Source of the DNA: Spirochaetia bacterium
GTDB lineage: Bacteria > Spirochaetota > Leptospiria > Turneriellales > JAOUOS01
Reading direction: 5' to 3'
Assembly (NCBI GenBank): GCA_029880285.1
Contig: JAOUOS010000011.1
Coordinates: 1-64,000 of the forward strand
DNA: 64,000 bases
The notes beneath the pieces are model-generated. The model worked only from the letters and a program-made list of their open reading frames with translations, did not search any database and had not been told where the DNA came from. Shown here one piece after another: positions 24,787 through 34,055 of this stretch (its first letter is position 1; each line of letters opens with the position of its first letter). A program made the translations under genes and the position numbers.

Positions 24787-25545
24787 GTACTCGTGCGAAA
24801 AATTGTTATAACACTCTTCCATCCGTCTTTTGATTTAGAAGATTCAAACTGCCATTTGTTTGGATAAGCGTTTTCAAGAAGGGTTTTAATGTATTTGCCG
24901 CCGACTCCTGTTTTTGCCGCATTGTATAAACCGGCTTTTAAGATTTTGCCTTTTGTTTGAAATGAAAATTCAAGGGCAATTGCGGTTTCTTTTTTACTTA
25001 AAAGTATCGTATCTTTTTCGCTTAAGTCTTGATAAAGAAACGCATTTTCTAACAATGTGTGAAAAATAAGCGGGGGATTTTTTTCCTTTTCTGTAATGTT
25101 GATGGTTTTAAGTTCAAAATTTTTATCAAAACGAATGCCCATGATTCTAAGATGTGCGCGGCATAGTTTTAATTCTTCTTTAAGTTCAACTTCTTTTTGT
25201 TCTGCCAGATATTGTTTTCATCTTGAATGTAAAGAAAAATATGATCATAAAGCAGGTCAATTTCAAGTAAGCGAGTCATGTGATTTTCAGTCGGGTTTTC
25301 AACAGTAAAGCGAACCCAAAAAGCAGAATCGCTTTTGCCAAAATTTGGCTCTTCAGAATTTGCCTGAGTGAAATTCTTAGAGAATTGCGGCGATGAAACT
25401 TCTTGAATAGTTAGTTTTTTTTGATATCTTCATAAATTTCCAATGCAAGGCCAATTTTTTGCTTTTTAATTGAGTCATTCAGGCGAATTGTTTCGGTAGA
25501 AAAAGATGCGGTAGTGAAAATGATCAAACAAAGAAGAAAGCGCAT
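24787..25545 (-). pseudogene. Remnant of a second 7TMR-DISM LytS-like kinase
   Basis: Reading leftwards on the minus strand: a start and signal peptide (MRFLLCLIIFTTASFST, from 25545), part of a DISMED2 domain interrupted by a frameshift in a T-run near 25411-25418, then SFWVRF-like remains to about 25215. The frame then jumps directly to the kinase C-terminus, highly similar to the intact kinase at 13784 (PPLIFHTLLENAFLYQ, GWKSVITIF). All transmembrane helices and the His box are missing. The 3' part is close to the intact gene at the DNA level, so it is a recent paralogue that lost about 1 kb internally. Confidence 0.85.
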
Positions 25546-25712
25546 ATTATTTATAATAAGGTCTTTTGTAGTGAAGTAGATGAAGAGATTCTTCTCATAA
25601 TGTCTATAAAAATACTGTATAAAATTTACATTAAAAAAATACGTCCTTTTTTGTGGATATCTTCGTTTTATAATCAGAAAAGTATTCAACGTATAAAAAA
25701 TAAAATAATTTC

Positions 25713-26537
25713 TCAATACAATTCAGCAGAACCTTCTTTTTCATAAGGAATTTCATAAACGCCAAAAGAAGAATCAAGTTCAAGATTAAACTTAAAATGA
25801 TAATCAAAATTACCGCTTTCAATAACATCTAGCACAGATCTTTTTAATCCTAAAAGTTTTAGATTAACCGGTATTTCTATCGTCATGGTTTTACCTTTAT
25901 CTAAATCGTATGTGACATTTTCTTCACCCTCAGAGACAGTATAATCGTTTATTTCTATAAGATAATCAAAATTACGAACCTCAAAGCTTGTTGTATCATT
26001 ATTTTCTATTTTTACATGAAAAGCAATTGTAGCCGAGGCCAATCCCATTTCTTTCATATTTACTTTTTCTATGGTAAATACCGGCGGGCGGGGCATTGAT
26101 ATTTCACCTTCTGTTTCTAAATCAAACATCATGTCTCCTACAGGTGTATCTAGAGTTAAAAATCCGGCATAGGCGTATTTTAATTCATCTTTATTAAGAA
26201 TACCGGTAATTCCTTTTTCTAAACCTGAAAATTTTATGGTAATAGGTACAACCTGTGTTGTTTTTGAATTACCTTCTATAATAAGAGGTTCTTCTTTATC
26301 CGATTCAACCATTTTTTCATCTTCAATATAAAACTTGTATAAAAACTTTTTTAAGGTTAGCCCTATGCTGTTAGGATTATCTATTGAAAAGGTAATATCT
26401 AAAGAAACACCCGATAAAGCCAGATCGGTAATGGTTACATCTTCTATTTGAATGGTGGGTTCTGTGAAAACAGTCTCTGCCAGAGTTTTACATCCGCTTA
26501 CAAATAAAATAAAAATAAGAATTATTAGTTTTTTCAT
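25713..26537 (-). CDS. Lipoprotein with two LEA14/WHy-like domains
   Basis: A 274-residue lipoprotein: signal peptide MKKLIILIFILFVSGC with lipobox VSGC. Two tandem LEA_2/WHy beta-sandwich modules follow. Both have the family pattern of an IDNPNSIGLTL / IENNDTTSFEV motif after a strand of the type VSLDITFSI / ATIAFHVKI. Proteins of this family occur in desiccation and stress responses; here it may help stabilise the envelope. No operon partner is seen. The LEA assignment rests on motif resemblance. Confidence 0.75.
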   Translation of the reverse strand: MKKLIILIFILFVSGCKTLAETVFTEPTIQIEDVTITDLALSGVSLDITFSIDNPNSIGLTLKKFLYKFYIEDEKMVESDKEEPLIIEGNSKTTQVVPITIKFSGLEKGITGILNKDELKYAYAGFLTLDTPVGDMMFDLETEGEISMPRPPVFTIEKVNMKEMGLASATIAFHVKIENNDTTSFEVRNFDYLIEINDYTVSEGEENVTYDLDKGKTMTIEIPVNLKLLGLKRSVLDVIESGNFDYHFKFNLELDSSFGVYEIPYEKEGSAELY

Positions 26538-26899
26538 GTACTCACTTTTAATTTGGGTTCTACATGTTCAAATGTTTTTTATTTCTCAGGGCGTTGCGGA
26601 AAAAAGAAGCGTAAGCCATAACACAGAATTAATTCTACTTGGCGCAAATATTTTTTTTTAAAGGCGCTATCTCTCTAAAGAGAGCCTAGGCTGTGACGAA
26701 TCTCATCTGTATTTGTCAACAATAAAATTAAATTAATTTAAAAAAAGTGGCCGTTTTTTTTGAATTTAGTAGTATTATAATCGAGCCGTAAATACGGCAA
26801 CAATAAGAGTCATGCTCTAGCGGGCCCTGCGGGGCGGGGTATGACGGCAAGTGAAAAGGAGACCATATAGGTAAGTGAGTAATTAAAAAGGAAACAACA
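26538..26899. other. Intergenic region with palindromes and a structured leader
   Basis: The region separates divergent lipoprotein genes. It holds the palindromes CTCTCT-AA-AGAGAG (26671-26684) and AGCCTAGGCT (26683-26692) and an A/T-rich stretch. A TATAAT box at 26776-26781 follows, without a clear -35, and then a GC-rich structured leader described separately. Confidence 0.5.
26783..26862 (+). promoter_or_regulatory. Structured 5' leader of the DUF4382 lipoprotein gene, class unknown
   Basis: Downstream of TATAAT the RNA can form hairpin GCCGTA-AA-TACGGC (about 26785-26798). A nine-pair stem GTCATGCTC / GGGTATGAC then encloses a GCCC-TGCG-GGGC hairpin (about 26809-26853). The unusual GC richness within AT-rich DNA supports a selected structure. 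It does not match consensus elements I know for c-di-GMP, TPP, SAM or cobalamin riboswitches. Confidence 0.45.
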
Positions 26900-27835
26900 A
26901 TGAAAGATAGTCAAAATTTGATTACACGAAAGCGAAAATTATTTGTGGCTTTCATAGGGGCGCTAACGGCGCTAATATTCGCGGGATGCTCAAACTTAGA
27001 AACCGAAAGTTCAGTTCTTGAACTTGAAAATGTCTACTCTCAAAATCTAGAAGTATCAGAAAATCCGGTAGAAAATACTGATAATACTGATAATGTTGAT
27101 AATGGTCAGGTAGATCTTTATCTTACAGATTATCCTCTTGATGACTTAGATATATTAAAAGTAAATGTTACTTTTTCATATATTGAAGTAAACAGTGAAA
27201 AAGACGGATGGATAACTGTAATTGATTACGGAACAAAGGGAAAGACATTTGATTTATTAACTTTACAAAACGGAAAAACAGCTTTTATGGGCAATTTTTC
27301 GTTAAAACCGGGAAAATATGATCAAATACGCATGCATCTTTTTTCAGATAACCAAATACATGTGAGAAAAGATAAAACATACGTTATTGAAGCATTAAAA
27401 ATTCCCTCGGGTGAAAAAACCGGTATAAAGTTAATAGGTTCGTTTACTGTAGAAAAAGCCGGTAAAGTTCAGATTACGGTTGATTTTGACGCTCAAAAAT
27501 CGGTAATTGCCTTGGGAAATGAAGGCAATAATAACGGCAAAAACTCTAATAGTAAAAATAAAATAAAAAAGAATTTTATTTTAAAACCCATCATAGAAAT
27601 CATTGAGGTCAAAACAATTGAAGAAATGAAAAAAGTACCTCCGCCTAAAGAATCTACACCTATAGATACTGACAAGGATGGTATGATTGATGATTTAGAC
27701 TGGGATGATGATAATGATGGCATTGCCGATTTTTTTGATAACTGTAGACTAGTTTATAATCCTGATCAAAGGGATTCAGATTTCGACAGAATTGGCGATA
27801 AATGTGATGCTGAACCATATAAAAGTAACTTATGA
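26900..27835 (+). CDS. DUF4382 lipoprotein with C-terminal thrombospondin type 3 repeats
   Basis: A 311-residue lipoprotein. The signal peptide ends in IFAGC (lipidation Cys near residue 30). A DUF4382 domain occupies about 70-205 ([22 protein letters not shown]... WITVIDY... FDLLTLQNG). A Lys/Asn-rich linker follows, and the tail has calcium-binding TSP3 repeats ([37 protein letters not shown]). RBS AAGGAAA lies just ahead of the ATG. The role is unknown; it is probably calcium-stabilised at the cell surface. Confidence 0.87.
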   Translation: MKDSQNLITRKRKLFVAFIGALTALIFAGCSNLETESSVLELENVYSQNLEVSENPVENTDNTDNVDNGQVDLYLTDYPLDDLDILKVNVTFSYIEVNSEKDGWITVIDYGTKGKTFDLLTLQNGKTAFMGNFSLKPGKYDQIRMHLFSDNQIHVRKDKTYVIEALKIPSGEKTGIKLIGSFTVEKAGKVQITVDFDAQKSVIALGNEGNNNGKNSNSKNKIKKNFILKPIIEIIEVKTIEEMKKVPPPKESTPIDTDKDGMIDDLDWDDDNDGIADFFDNCRLVYNPDQRDSDFDRIGDKCDAEPYKSNL

Positions 27836-27901
27836 AAAAAGAACTGAAGTTTTCTTAACAGATCGATTTCAATTCTTAGAATAAGAATATAAGTTAATTA
27901 A

Positions 27902-27943
27902 ACATGAGAAACATAAGTATAATTCTACTTATGTTTCTCATGT
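27902..27943. repeat. 18-bp perfect inverted repeat with six-base loop
   Basis: ACATGAGAAACATAAGTA (27902-27919) and its exact reverse complement (27926-27943) flank TAATTC. A smaller hairpin, ATTCTTA/TAAGAAT, lies at 27872-27888. Neither has a following T-tract. They may stop or protect the lipoprotein transcript, or form a small palindromic repeat element. Confidence 0.75.
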
Positions 27944-28006
27944 ACCGATAGTACAGATGTCCTGCCCAATTGGCATAAAAATAATAAAAAGACATAATAA
28001 CAATAA

Positions 28007-28034
28007 TTGACGAAGCGTTTTTTACATTTAAACT
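28007..28034 (+). promoter_or_regulatory. Promoter of tRNA-Arg and prfA
   Basis: TTGACG at 28007-28012, 16 bp, TAAACT at 28029-28034; transcription would start about 22 bases ahead of the tRNA. Confidence 0.5.
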
Positions 28035-28063
28035 ATCCCATAAAACAATATATTTAGATGAGG

Positions 28064-28136
28064 GCTCCCATAGCTCAGATGGATAGAGCGGCGCTCTCCT
28101 AAGGCGTGCGGCCAGGTTCGAGTCCTGGTGGGAGCG
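28064..28136 (+). tRNA. tRNA-Arg, anticodon CCU
   Basis: A complete cloverleaf of 73 nt. Acceptor stem GCTCCCA (28064-28070) pairs with TGGGAGC (28129-28135), discriminator G. The D arm is GCTC/GAGC. The anticodon loop CTCCTAA gives CCT, reading AGG. The T arm is CCAGG-TTCGAGT-CCTGG. CCA is not encoded. It lies 10 bases ahead of prfA and is probably co-transcribed with it. Confidence 0.95.
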
Positions 28137-28146
28137 AAAAAAACAA

Positions 28147-29217
28147 ATGTCACAAAAATTGAACAGTATATTAAAGCGTTTTGAAGAAATTGAACGGGAT
28201 CTAAGCAGTTCAGACATCATGTCTGATATGAAAAAGTTAACGGCACTTTCACAAGAAAGAGTAAAGCTTTTTCCTGTTGCGCAGGCAGCTGAACAAAAAA
28301 CCAAAATAGAAACTCAAATAAAAGAAATAAGTGAGCAGCTTACAAAAGAAAAAGATAATGAGTTAAAAGAAATATTAGAAGATGAACTTGTAATACTTGA
28401 AGAAAAATTCGAGAAATTAAACGAGAAGATAGAAGAAATGCTTTTACCTCAGGATCCACAGGCGGGAAAAAACGTATTTTTAGAGATTAGGGCAGGTACG
28501 GGAGGTGAAGAGGCCGCTTTATTCGCGAGGGACCTTTTTAGGATGTATTCCCGGTTTTTTGAAAAAAGCGGATTAAAATATGAGTTGGTTTATATGCAAG
28601 ATACCGGCCTTCATGGAATAAAAGAAGTCGTTATTCTGGTAAAAGGCGATAAAGCCTATGAATTTATGCACCTTGAAGGCGGAGGACACAGGGTTCAGAG
28701 AATTCCAGAAACAGAATCAGGAGGACGTATTCATACTTCGGCCTGTACCGTGGCGGTAACGCCCGAAGTTGAAGAAAGCGAATTTGAAATAAATATGGCC
28801 GATTTGCGTATTGATGTTTTTAGATCATCCGGCCCGGGTGGACAAAGTGTTAACACAACCGATTCAGCGGTAAGAATCACTCACGTTCCCACGGGTATTG
28901 TTGTATCTTGCCAGGATGAGAAGTCACAGCATAAAAATAAAGCAAAGGCTTTAAAAATTTTAAGAGCACGTATCGCTGAAAGTGAAAGGCAGGCACAAAA
29001 CGCGAAACTTAATGCAGAAAAAAAAGCGCAGGTAGGTTCAGGCGACAGGTCAGAAAAAATACGTACCTATAATTTTCCGCAAAATCGTATTACCGATCAC
29101 CGTATTAACTATACAATGCATAGTTTAGATCGCGCTCTTGAAGGCGAAATAGATGAATTAATTGAGGCTTTATTAAAAGAAGAGAAAAAAAAGAAACTTG
29201 AGGCAATAAATAGCTGA
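28147..29217 (+). CDS. prfA: Peptide chain release factor 1
   Basis: Class I release factor for UAA/UAG, 356 residues. It has the peptidyl-hydrolysis motif GPGGQSVNT. Residues around GGGHRVQRIPETESGGRIHTSACTVAV follow the RF1 rather than the RF2 pattern, and no programmed frameshift is present. The usual prmC methylase gene does not follow; instead rodA abuts it (stop TGA at 29215-29217, next ATG at 29218). Confidence 0.96.
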   Translation: MSQKLNSILKRFEEIERDLSSSDIMSDMKKLTALSQERVKLFPVAQAAEQKTKIETQIKEISEQLTKEKDNELKEILEDELVILEEKFEKLNEKIEEMLLPQDPQAGKNVFLEIRAGTGGEEAALFARDLFRMYSRFFEKSGLKYELVYMQDTGLHGIKEVVILVKGDKAYEFMHLEGGGHRVQRIPETESGGRIHTSACTVAVTPEVEESEFEINMADLRIDVFRSSGPGGQSVNTTDSAVRITHVPTGIVVSCQDEKSQHKNKAKALKILRARIAESERQAQNAKLNAEKKAQVGSGDRSEKIRTYNFPQNRITDHRINYTMHSLDRALEGEIDELIEALLKEEKKKKLEAINS

Positions 29218-30321
29218 ATGGATTTTCAATCTTTTAAGACTTCGTTAAAAAATTCAGAAACTAATTATTTATATTTTACCATAATCTTAATAATTACCAT
29301 ATTTGGTCTTAATATTTTATTAGCTTCTTCATCATTTTTAGCCAGTCAGGCTCATGGTGACGCGTACTATTATTTTAAAAAGCAGGTTATTTATGCTTTA
29401 ATCGCGGTAATAATTCTAATTATTTTTATTCAAATACCCTATACATTTTGGTATCACGCGGCCTGGCCCATTTATCTTATTTCTATTTTACTTTTAGCGC
29501 TTGTCTTTTTACCGTATATAGGTAAAAGCGCCGGGGGAGCATATCGCTGGATTCAAATTGGGCCATTGACTTTACAACCGTCAGATTTAGCTAAATTTTC
29601 GGTTATTTTACTTTTATCGAGAATTTTTTCAAACACACAAAAATCAGGAAACACAAAAATAGCGGCTTCTTTAATTATTATTTTTTTGCCGGTTTCTTTA
29701 ATTGGTTTAGAGCCTGATTATGGTACAGCCATTCATTTGGTAATAGCCGCGTTTTTACTTCTTTTTTTAACTGATTTTCCGCTTTCGGCAATGGGAATTG
29801 TTTTTATTACTTCTTTGCCGGCTATTTATTTAAGTATTAGAAAAGTTACGTATATTTGGGAAAGATTAAGCGCGTATCTTGATCCGTACAAGTACCGTTA
29901 TGAAAGGGCTTACCAGTTAATAGCATCCTATAGATCTTTTTTAGCAGGAGGAACGTGGGGTAAAGGTTTAGGTGAAGGTATTAGACGTCATAACCTTCAG
30001 GCGCGTCATACTGACTTTATAGCGGCTATTGTCGCTGAAGATTTAGGGTTTGCGGGTATTTTTCTTTTACTTCTTTTATATTTTAGCTTTGCCGCGTATG
30101 GATTATTTAAGTTATCTCAAGTTGAAAATAATTTTGGCCGGCTTTTAGGTACGGGTATTTTAATTCTTTTTATAACACAGACAATGATGAATCTTGCCGT
30201 TGTTTTTGGTGTAATGCCCACAACAGGAATTAACCTGCCTCTTTTTAGTTACGGCGGCACGTCTATTTTAACGTATATGTCTATTTTAGGTATTGTGTTG
30301 AATATAATGCGGGATTCATAA
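29218..30321 (+). CDS. rodA: RodA-type SEDS peptidoglycan glycosyltransferase
   Basis: Polytopic SEDS family protein (367 residues, about ten membrane helices). Diagnostic segments: GGAYRWIQIGPLTLQPSDLAK, the large loop with YQLIASYRSFLAGGTWGKGLGEG and ARHTDFIAAIVAEDLGF, and the C-terminal MPTTGINLPLFSYGGTS. These match RodA better than FtsW or SpoVE, but family members are similar. It acts with a class B PBP in side-wall elongation. Translation is coupled to prfA. Confidence 0.9.
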   Translation: MDFQSFKTSLKNSETNYLYFTIILIITIFGLNILLASSSFLASQAHGDAYYYFKKQVIYALIAVIILIIFIQIPYTFWYHAAWPIYLISILLLALVFLPYIGKSAGGAYRWIQIGPLTLQPSDLAKFSVILLLSRIFSNTQKSGNTKIAASLIIIFLPVSLIGLEPDYGTAIHLVIAAFLLLFLTDFPLSAMGIVFITSLPAIYLSIRKVTYIWERLSAYLDPYKYRYERAYQLIASYRSFLAGGTWGKGLGEGIRRHNLQARHTDFIAAIVAEDLGFAGIFLLLLLYFSFAAYGLFKLSQVENNFGRLLGTGILILFITQTMMNLAVVFGVMPTTGINLPLFSYGGTSILTYMSILGIVLNIMRDS

Positions 30322-30324
30322 AAC

Positions 30325-31503
30325 CTACAAATACCTCTTGAAAGGCAAAAGAAAAAAAACCGAAAGTTTAATGGGCATATTTGATTTCATGCCTTTGTAA
30401 CTGTGTTCTTCTATCCATTTGAATTTGTCTTCTACATCTTTTAAAAAAGGAGGGTTGTTTCTAAATATATGAATATCAAGATTGTGAGAAAAACTGCGGT
30501 CATCAACATTGCCTGAACCAGCGCCGCACCAGTTATCAAGAAGAAAAACCTTCGCGTGATTAAATCTAAGAGAAGCGTTTGGTAATTCTTTACCGTGAAA
30601 TAAAAATACCTTAATTCCTTTTTTTATTAATTTTCTAGCGAAATAAAAAGAAACATTACGAATAAAAGGTAAATCTGAACGTATCGACATATAAAGCCGT
30701 ACATCTATATTTTTTTTTGCTTTTCTTTTTAATTTTCTAATAATACTTCTTGGCGGTACAAAATATGGAGTCATTATATAAATTCTTTTTTTGCTTTCAT
30801 TCATTAATTTTTTTACGGCATTAATATAACGCATGCTACAGATATTTTGTTTAGAGAAAAATTTTCTTCGTCTTTTTCTTTTGTGAAGACAGGTATGATA
30901 AGGATACAATACAGCTTCGTGAGCTTTTTTTCTTTCAAGTGTTACAATGTCACGTATAGAATATTTTACACGTCTTAAAGAGTCAAGGTGTATCTTTTCA
31001 ATTTCTTTTACAATTAAAGGAATATTCGTTACGTATACCGCGTCTAACCATCTTTTATCCCCTGAGTATAGTTTTGAAGTTTCATTCATTATATTAAATC
31101 CGCCCGCGAAAGCGATTTTGTTATCAATAATTAAAATTTTTCGGTGGTTTCTTCTAAAAAACGATAACAATAGATCAGTAAACCAAAGGGGATAATGAGC
31201 ATTGTTTTTTACCAACCTTTTCCTGTTTTTTAAGATGCCGCGATAGCCTAATACTTGTATGTTGTTTTGAATCATTTGATTCCAAAATGATGATGCTGTG
31301 CTAAAAGAGCCTATTTTATCGTATATAACATTTATTTTTATTTTTTTTTGGGCCGCGTTTATAAGTTGTTTTTGCCATTTAATACCGGCTTTGTCATCTT
31401 TAAAAATATACATTTCAAGAACAATAGATTCACGGGCATTTTTTATTTCTTGAAACGCTGTGTTAAAAAATTCATCGCCTTCCCATAGAATTTTCTCAAA
31501 CAT
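30325..31503 (-). CDS. Phospholipase D superfamily, cardiolipin synthase-like
   Basis: A 392-residue protein with two HKD motifs: NHRKILIIDNKIAFAGGFN (first half) and NHAKVFLLDNWCGAGSGNVD (second half). This is the organisation of Cls-type cardiolipin synthases. The N-terminal membrane helices common in ClsA are absent, as in ClsB-like enzymes. It is the last gene of the minus-strand group nfeD-like, PilZ, cls. It may also be a lipid-transfer or nuclease PLD, but Cls is most likely. Confidence 0.85.
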   Translation of the reverse strand: MFEKILWEGDEFFNTAFQEIKNARESIVLEMYIFKDDKAGIKWQKQLINAAQKKIKINVIYDKIGSFSTASSFWNQMIQNNIQVLGYRGILKNRKRLVKNNAHYPLWFTDLLLSFFRRNHRKILIIDNKIAFAGGFNIMNETSKLYSGDKRWLDAVYVTNIPLIVKEIEKIHLDSLRRVKYSIRDIVTLERKKAHEAVLYPYHTCLHKRKRRRKFFSKQNICSMRYINAVKKLMNESKKRIYIMTPYFVPPRSIIRKLKRKAKKNIDVRLYMSIRSDLPFIRNVSFYFARKLIKKGIKVFLFHGKELPNASLRFNHAKVFLLDNWCGAGSGNVDDRSFSHNLDIHIFRNNPPFLKDVEDKFKWIEEHSYKGMKSNMPIKLSVFFLLPFKRYL

Positions 31504-31541
31504 CGTTTATATAATAGATATTTCTTATTGTAAAAAAAAAA

Positions 31542-31859
31542 TTAATTTGTAGTTTCAGAAGCTTTTAAGAAGTCAATAACTTCTTCATGAGACATATGTT
31601 TTTCAAATTCAACACCGTATTTTTTCATTTTTGGATAATTGGGAATAACTGCTTCAGATGTTATAAAACCTTCTCTTATAAATTTTATAGGAGGATACGA
31701 TATACTTACTTTTTCTTTTAAGATTAAGTCTTCAGGCGTTAGAAAAGAAACTCCGCATTTTGAAATGTCATATGAAATACAGTTAAAACTGGTTTTTTGG
31801 TTTTTAACCGCGAAATGTAAAATAGCTTTATATCTGGAAAATTTTCTATTTTCTTTCAT
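31542..31859 (-). CDS. PilZ-domain protein (c-di-GMP receptor candidate)
   Basis: A 105-residue single PilZ domain. The RxxxR switch (RKFSRY near the N-terminus) and the DxSxxG motif (DISKCGVSF) are both present, so c-di-GMP binding is expected. It lies 38 bp from cls and 11 bp from the nfeD-like gene on the same strand, probably one operon, suggesting c-di-GMP control of an envelope function. Confidence 0.85.
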   Translation of the reverse strand: MKENRKFSRYKAILHFAVKNQKTSFNCISYDISKCGVSFLTPEDLILKEKVSISYPPIKFIREGFITSEAVIPNYPKMKKYGVEFEKHMSHEEVIDFLKASETTN

Positions 31860-31870
31860 ATAAATTTTAA

Positions 31871-33244
31871 TTAACTTATTTTTTCAACTACTACCCGATG
31901 ACCTTCAACTGTTATTATCTTAACTCGTTGACCCTGTTCTATAAAATCGCCCGCGCTTACAGCGTCAATCTTTTTACCTTCGACTTTGATTATACCAGAA
32001 GGTCTTAAAACTGTTTCAGATACTCCTTCTTTATTAAGAAGTTTTTTTAATTTTCTTTCACCCATTTCTTCGGGATCTTTATTGAGGGTTTCATTAAGAA
32101 AAAAACTTGTATTTTTCTTGGCGATTGCGGGTAAATATTTTGCCAATAAAGCGGTTAAAGCGATTGTTCCCGTAAGCGCGAAAGCTGTTACCCAAAGCCC
32201 TTCTTCAAAATTATCAATACCATAGGACCAAAGTATTGATCCTAAAATGCATATCGCGCCCGTTAAGCCAGCGATACCAAAGCCCGGTATTACAAATACT
32301 TCAAGAAGAAGAAGTAATATGCCAAGAGCAAATAAGGCGGGAGCTTCCCAGCCTGAAACGCCTACCATAATACGTGAAATAAAATAAATAGATAAAAAAA
32401 GAATACCAAGAGTGCCGGGTATGCCCCAGCCGGGTACCTTTATTTCATATAATAATCCTAAAAATCCAAGACCTATTAAAATTCCAGATACGGCGGGGTG
32501 AAGAAAAAAACCTAAAAGTTTATCTATAAAATCAGGTTTAAACACAACTACTTTGCTATCAGTTAAGTTTTCTTTTTCTAAAATTTCATTTATAGAATTT
32601 GCTTCGTAGTCAGCTATTCTTAAAGAAACAGCTTCTTTCGTAGAAAGTGTTAAAAGTGTGCCTTTGGGTTTATCAATACCATGTTTTGATTTTGTTAAAA
32701 TGAGATTTTCATCAACAAAGGCTTCAGCTATTTCTGCATTTTTTCCCCTTGATTCAGCGGTCGACCTCCATGCCGCTCTGGCCACCGATACTACTTTTTC
32801 AGGAGCTTTTTTCATACCTTCTTTGGCATCTGGCAATACTGGTGTCGCCCCGCCTATGACGGCTCCCTGCGCCATAACAAGTTTATCGCATGATAAAGCA
32901 ATTAATGAACCTGCCGAAATCGCGTTTTTATTTATGAAGCAAAGTGTATTGCGCCCATATTGTTGTATAAGATTTTTAATTTTCAGCGTAGAAATCAGTT
33001 CACCTCCCGGTGTATCTATTTCAACTATCACTAATACGGGATTATCTTCATAAGCTTTATTAAAGGTTTTTTCTAAAAATGAAGCATAACGGGCGTCTTC
33101 CATTTCTTCAAGAGCGTGTGGAAGTATATGATATACTTTTTTAAAGCTATTTTCTGAGTTTGAATAAATATAACTTATAAAAATGAAAGTGTATAAAATT
33201 AAGCTTAATAATAATGTTGATTTTAGTGATATCTTTTTTTTCAT
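31871..33244 (-). CDS. NfeD-like membrane serine protease (ClpP-class)
   Basis: About 457 residues from the ATG at 33244 (a GTG start upstream is possible but adds an unlikely leader). After an N-terminal membrane anchor comes a ClpP/crotonase-fold protease domain (EIDTPGGELISTLKI; candidate nucleophile Ser in AISAGSLIALSCD). Four to five membrane helices follow (about 245-385), then a C-terminal NfeD OB-fold domain (RPSGIIKVEGKKIDAVSAG...GHRVVVEKI). This is the long NfeD1b type, associated with membrane quality control and stomatin partners. No stomatin gene is adjacent. Confidence 0.9.
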   Translation of the reverse strand: MKKKISLKSTLLLSLILYTFIFISYIYSNSENSFKKVYHILPHALEEMEDARYASFLEKTFNKAYEDNPVLVIVEIDTPGGELISTLKIKNLIQQYGRNTLCFINKNAISAGSLIALSCDKLVMAQGAVIGGATPVLPDAKEGMKKAPEKVVSVARAAWRSTAESRGKNAEIAEAFVDENLILTKSKHGIDKPKGTLLTLSTKEAVSLRIADYEANSINEILEKENLTDSKVVVFKPDFIDKLLGFFLHPAVSGILIGLGFLGLLYEIKVPGWGIPGTLGILFLSIYFISRIMVGVSGWEAPALFALGILLLLLEVFVIPGFGIAGLTGAICILGSILWSYGIDNFEEGLWVTAFALTGTIALTALLAKYLPAIAKKNTSFFLNETLNKDPEEMGERKLKKLLNKEGVSETVLRPSGIIKVEGKKIDAVSAGDFIEQGQRVKIITVEGHRVVVEKIS

Positions 33245-33339
33245 ATATATTATAGCATTAAAAAATAAAACACATACGGTCAATTTTTTATTTTACTTTA
33301 TGTAAAAGGGTTTGTTGATGGGTACGCGTAATTATTTAG

Positions 33340-34029
33340 ATGAAAGAGAACATTAAAAAAATTTTTAAGAAATTATATGTTTGGATATTGCTTTTTGCCG
33401 TAATTTTGACTGTATGGAACTTATCATTAAATATAAAATATCAAAATAAGATATATGATAACATTGCCCGGGTGCCAAGCGCACAGGTTGCTATAGTACT
33501 TGGGGCCAGCGTAAAGGCAGATAAAAAGCCTTCAGAGGTACTAATAGAAAGGCTTGATAAATCCATTGAATTATATAGAAATCATAAAGTACAAAAACTT
33601 TTATTCACCGGAGATAACTCGGGAAAGTATTATGATGAAGTAAATGTAATGAGAGAGTACGCGCTTCGTCATAATGTAAAATCAAAAGATATATTTTTAG
33701 ATCATAATGGTTTAAGAACATTAGATTCAGTTTATAGAAGTAAAAATATTTTTCTAATAAAAAACGCGATTCTGGTAACACAGAGATTTCATTTGCCCAG
33801 AGCTTTATTTTTAGCCGATCATTTTGATTTAAACGCTTTCGGCTATAGCGCCGATACAGGAAAAATAAATATAGACACATTTAATTTAGTTAGAGAATTT
33901 CTTGCCCGATATCTTGCTATTATTGATGTTTACGTTTTAAGTACCACTTCAAAATATAAAGGCAAGGCTGTTCCTATTATAGGCAGCGGCGAAAGAACAT
34001 GGGATAAAGAAGTATTTGAAGAAAAGTAA
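33340..34029 (+). CDS. SanA/YdcF-like DUF218 protein
   Basis: A 229-residue inner-membrane protein with one N-terminal membrane helix (VWILLFAVILTVWNLSL) and a DUF218 domain. Its signatures are VAIVLGASVKADKKPSEVLIERLDKSIELY, LLFTGDNS, DHNGLRTLDSVYRSK and LVTQRFHLPRALFLA. SanA-type proteins affect envelope permeability; the reaction is not known. It is divergent from the nfeD-like gene. Confidence 0.85.
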   Translation: MKENIKKIFKKLYVWILLFAVILTVWNLSLNIKYQNKIYDNIARVPSAQVAIVLGASVKADKKPSEVLIERLDKSIELYRNHKVQKLLFTGDNSGKYYDEVNVMREYALRHNVKSKDIFLDHNGLRTLDSVYRSKNIFLIKNAILVTQRFHLPRALFLADHFDLNAFGYSADTGKINIDTFNLVREFLARYLAIIDVYVLSTTSKYKGKAVPIIGSGERTWDKEVFEEK

Positions 34030-34055
34030 ATAAGATAAGTTTTTTTTATATAACT

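Noticed and set aside
26783..26862. Known riboswitch (c-di-GMP, SAM, TPP, cobalamin)
   Set aside because: Conserved core sequences of those classes are not present.
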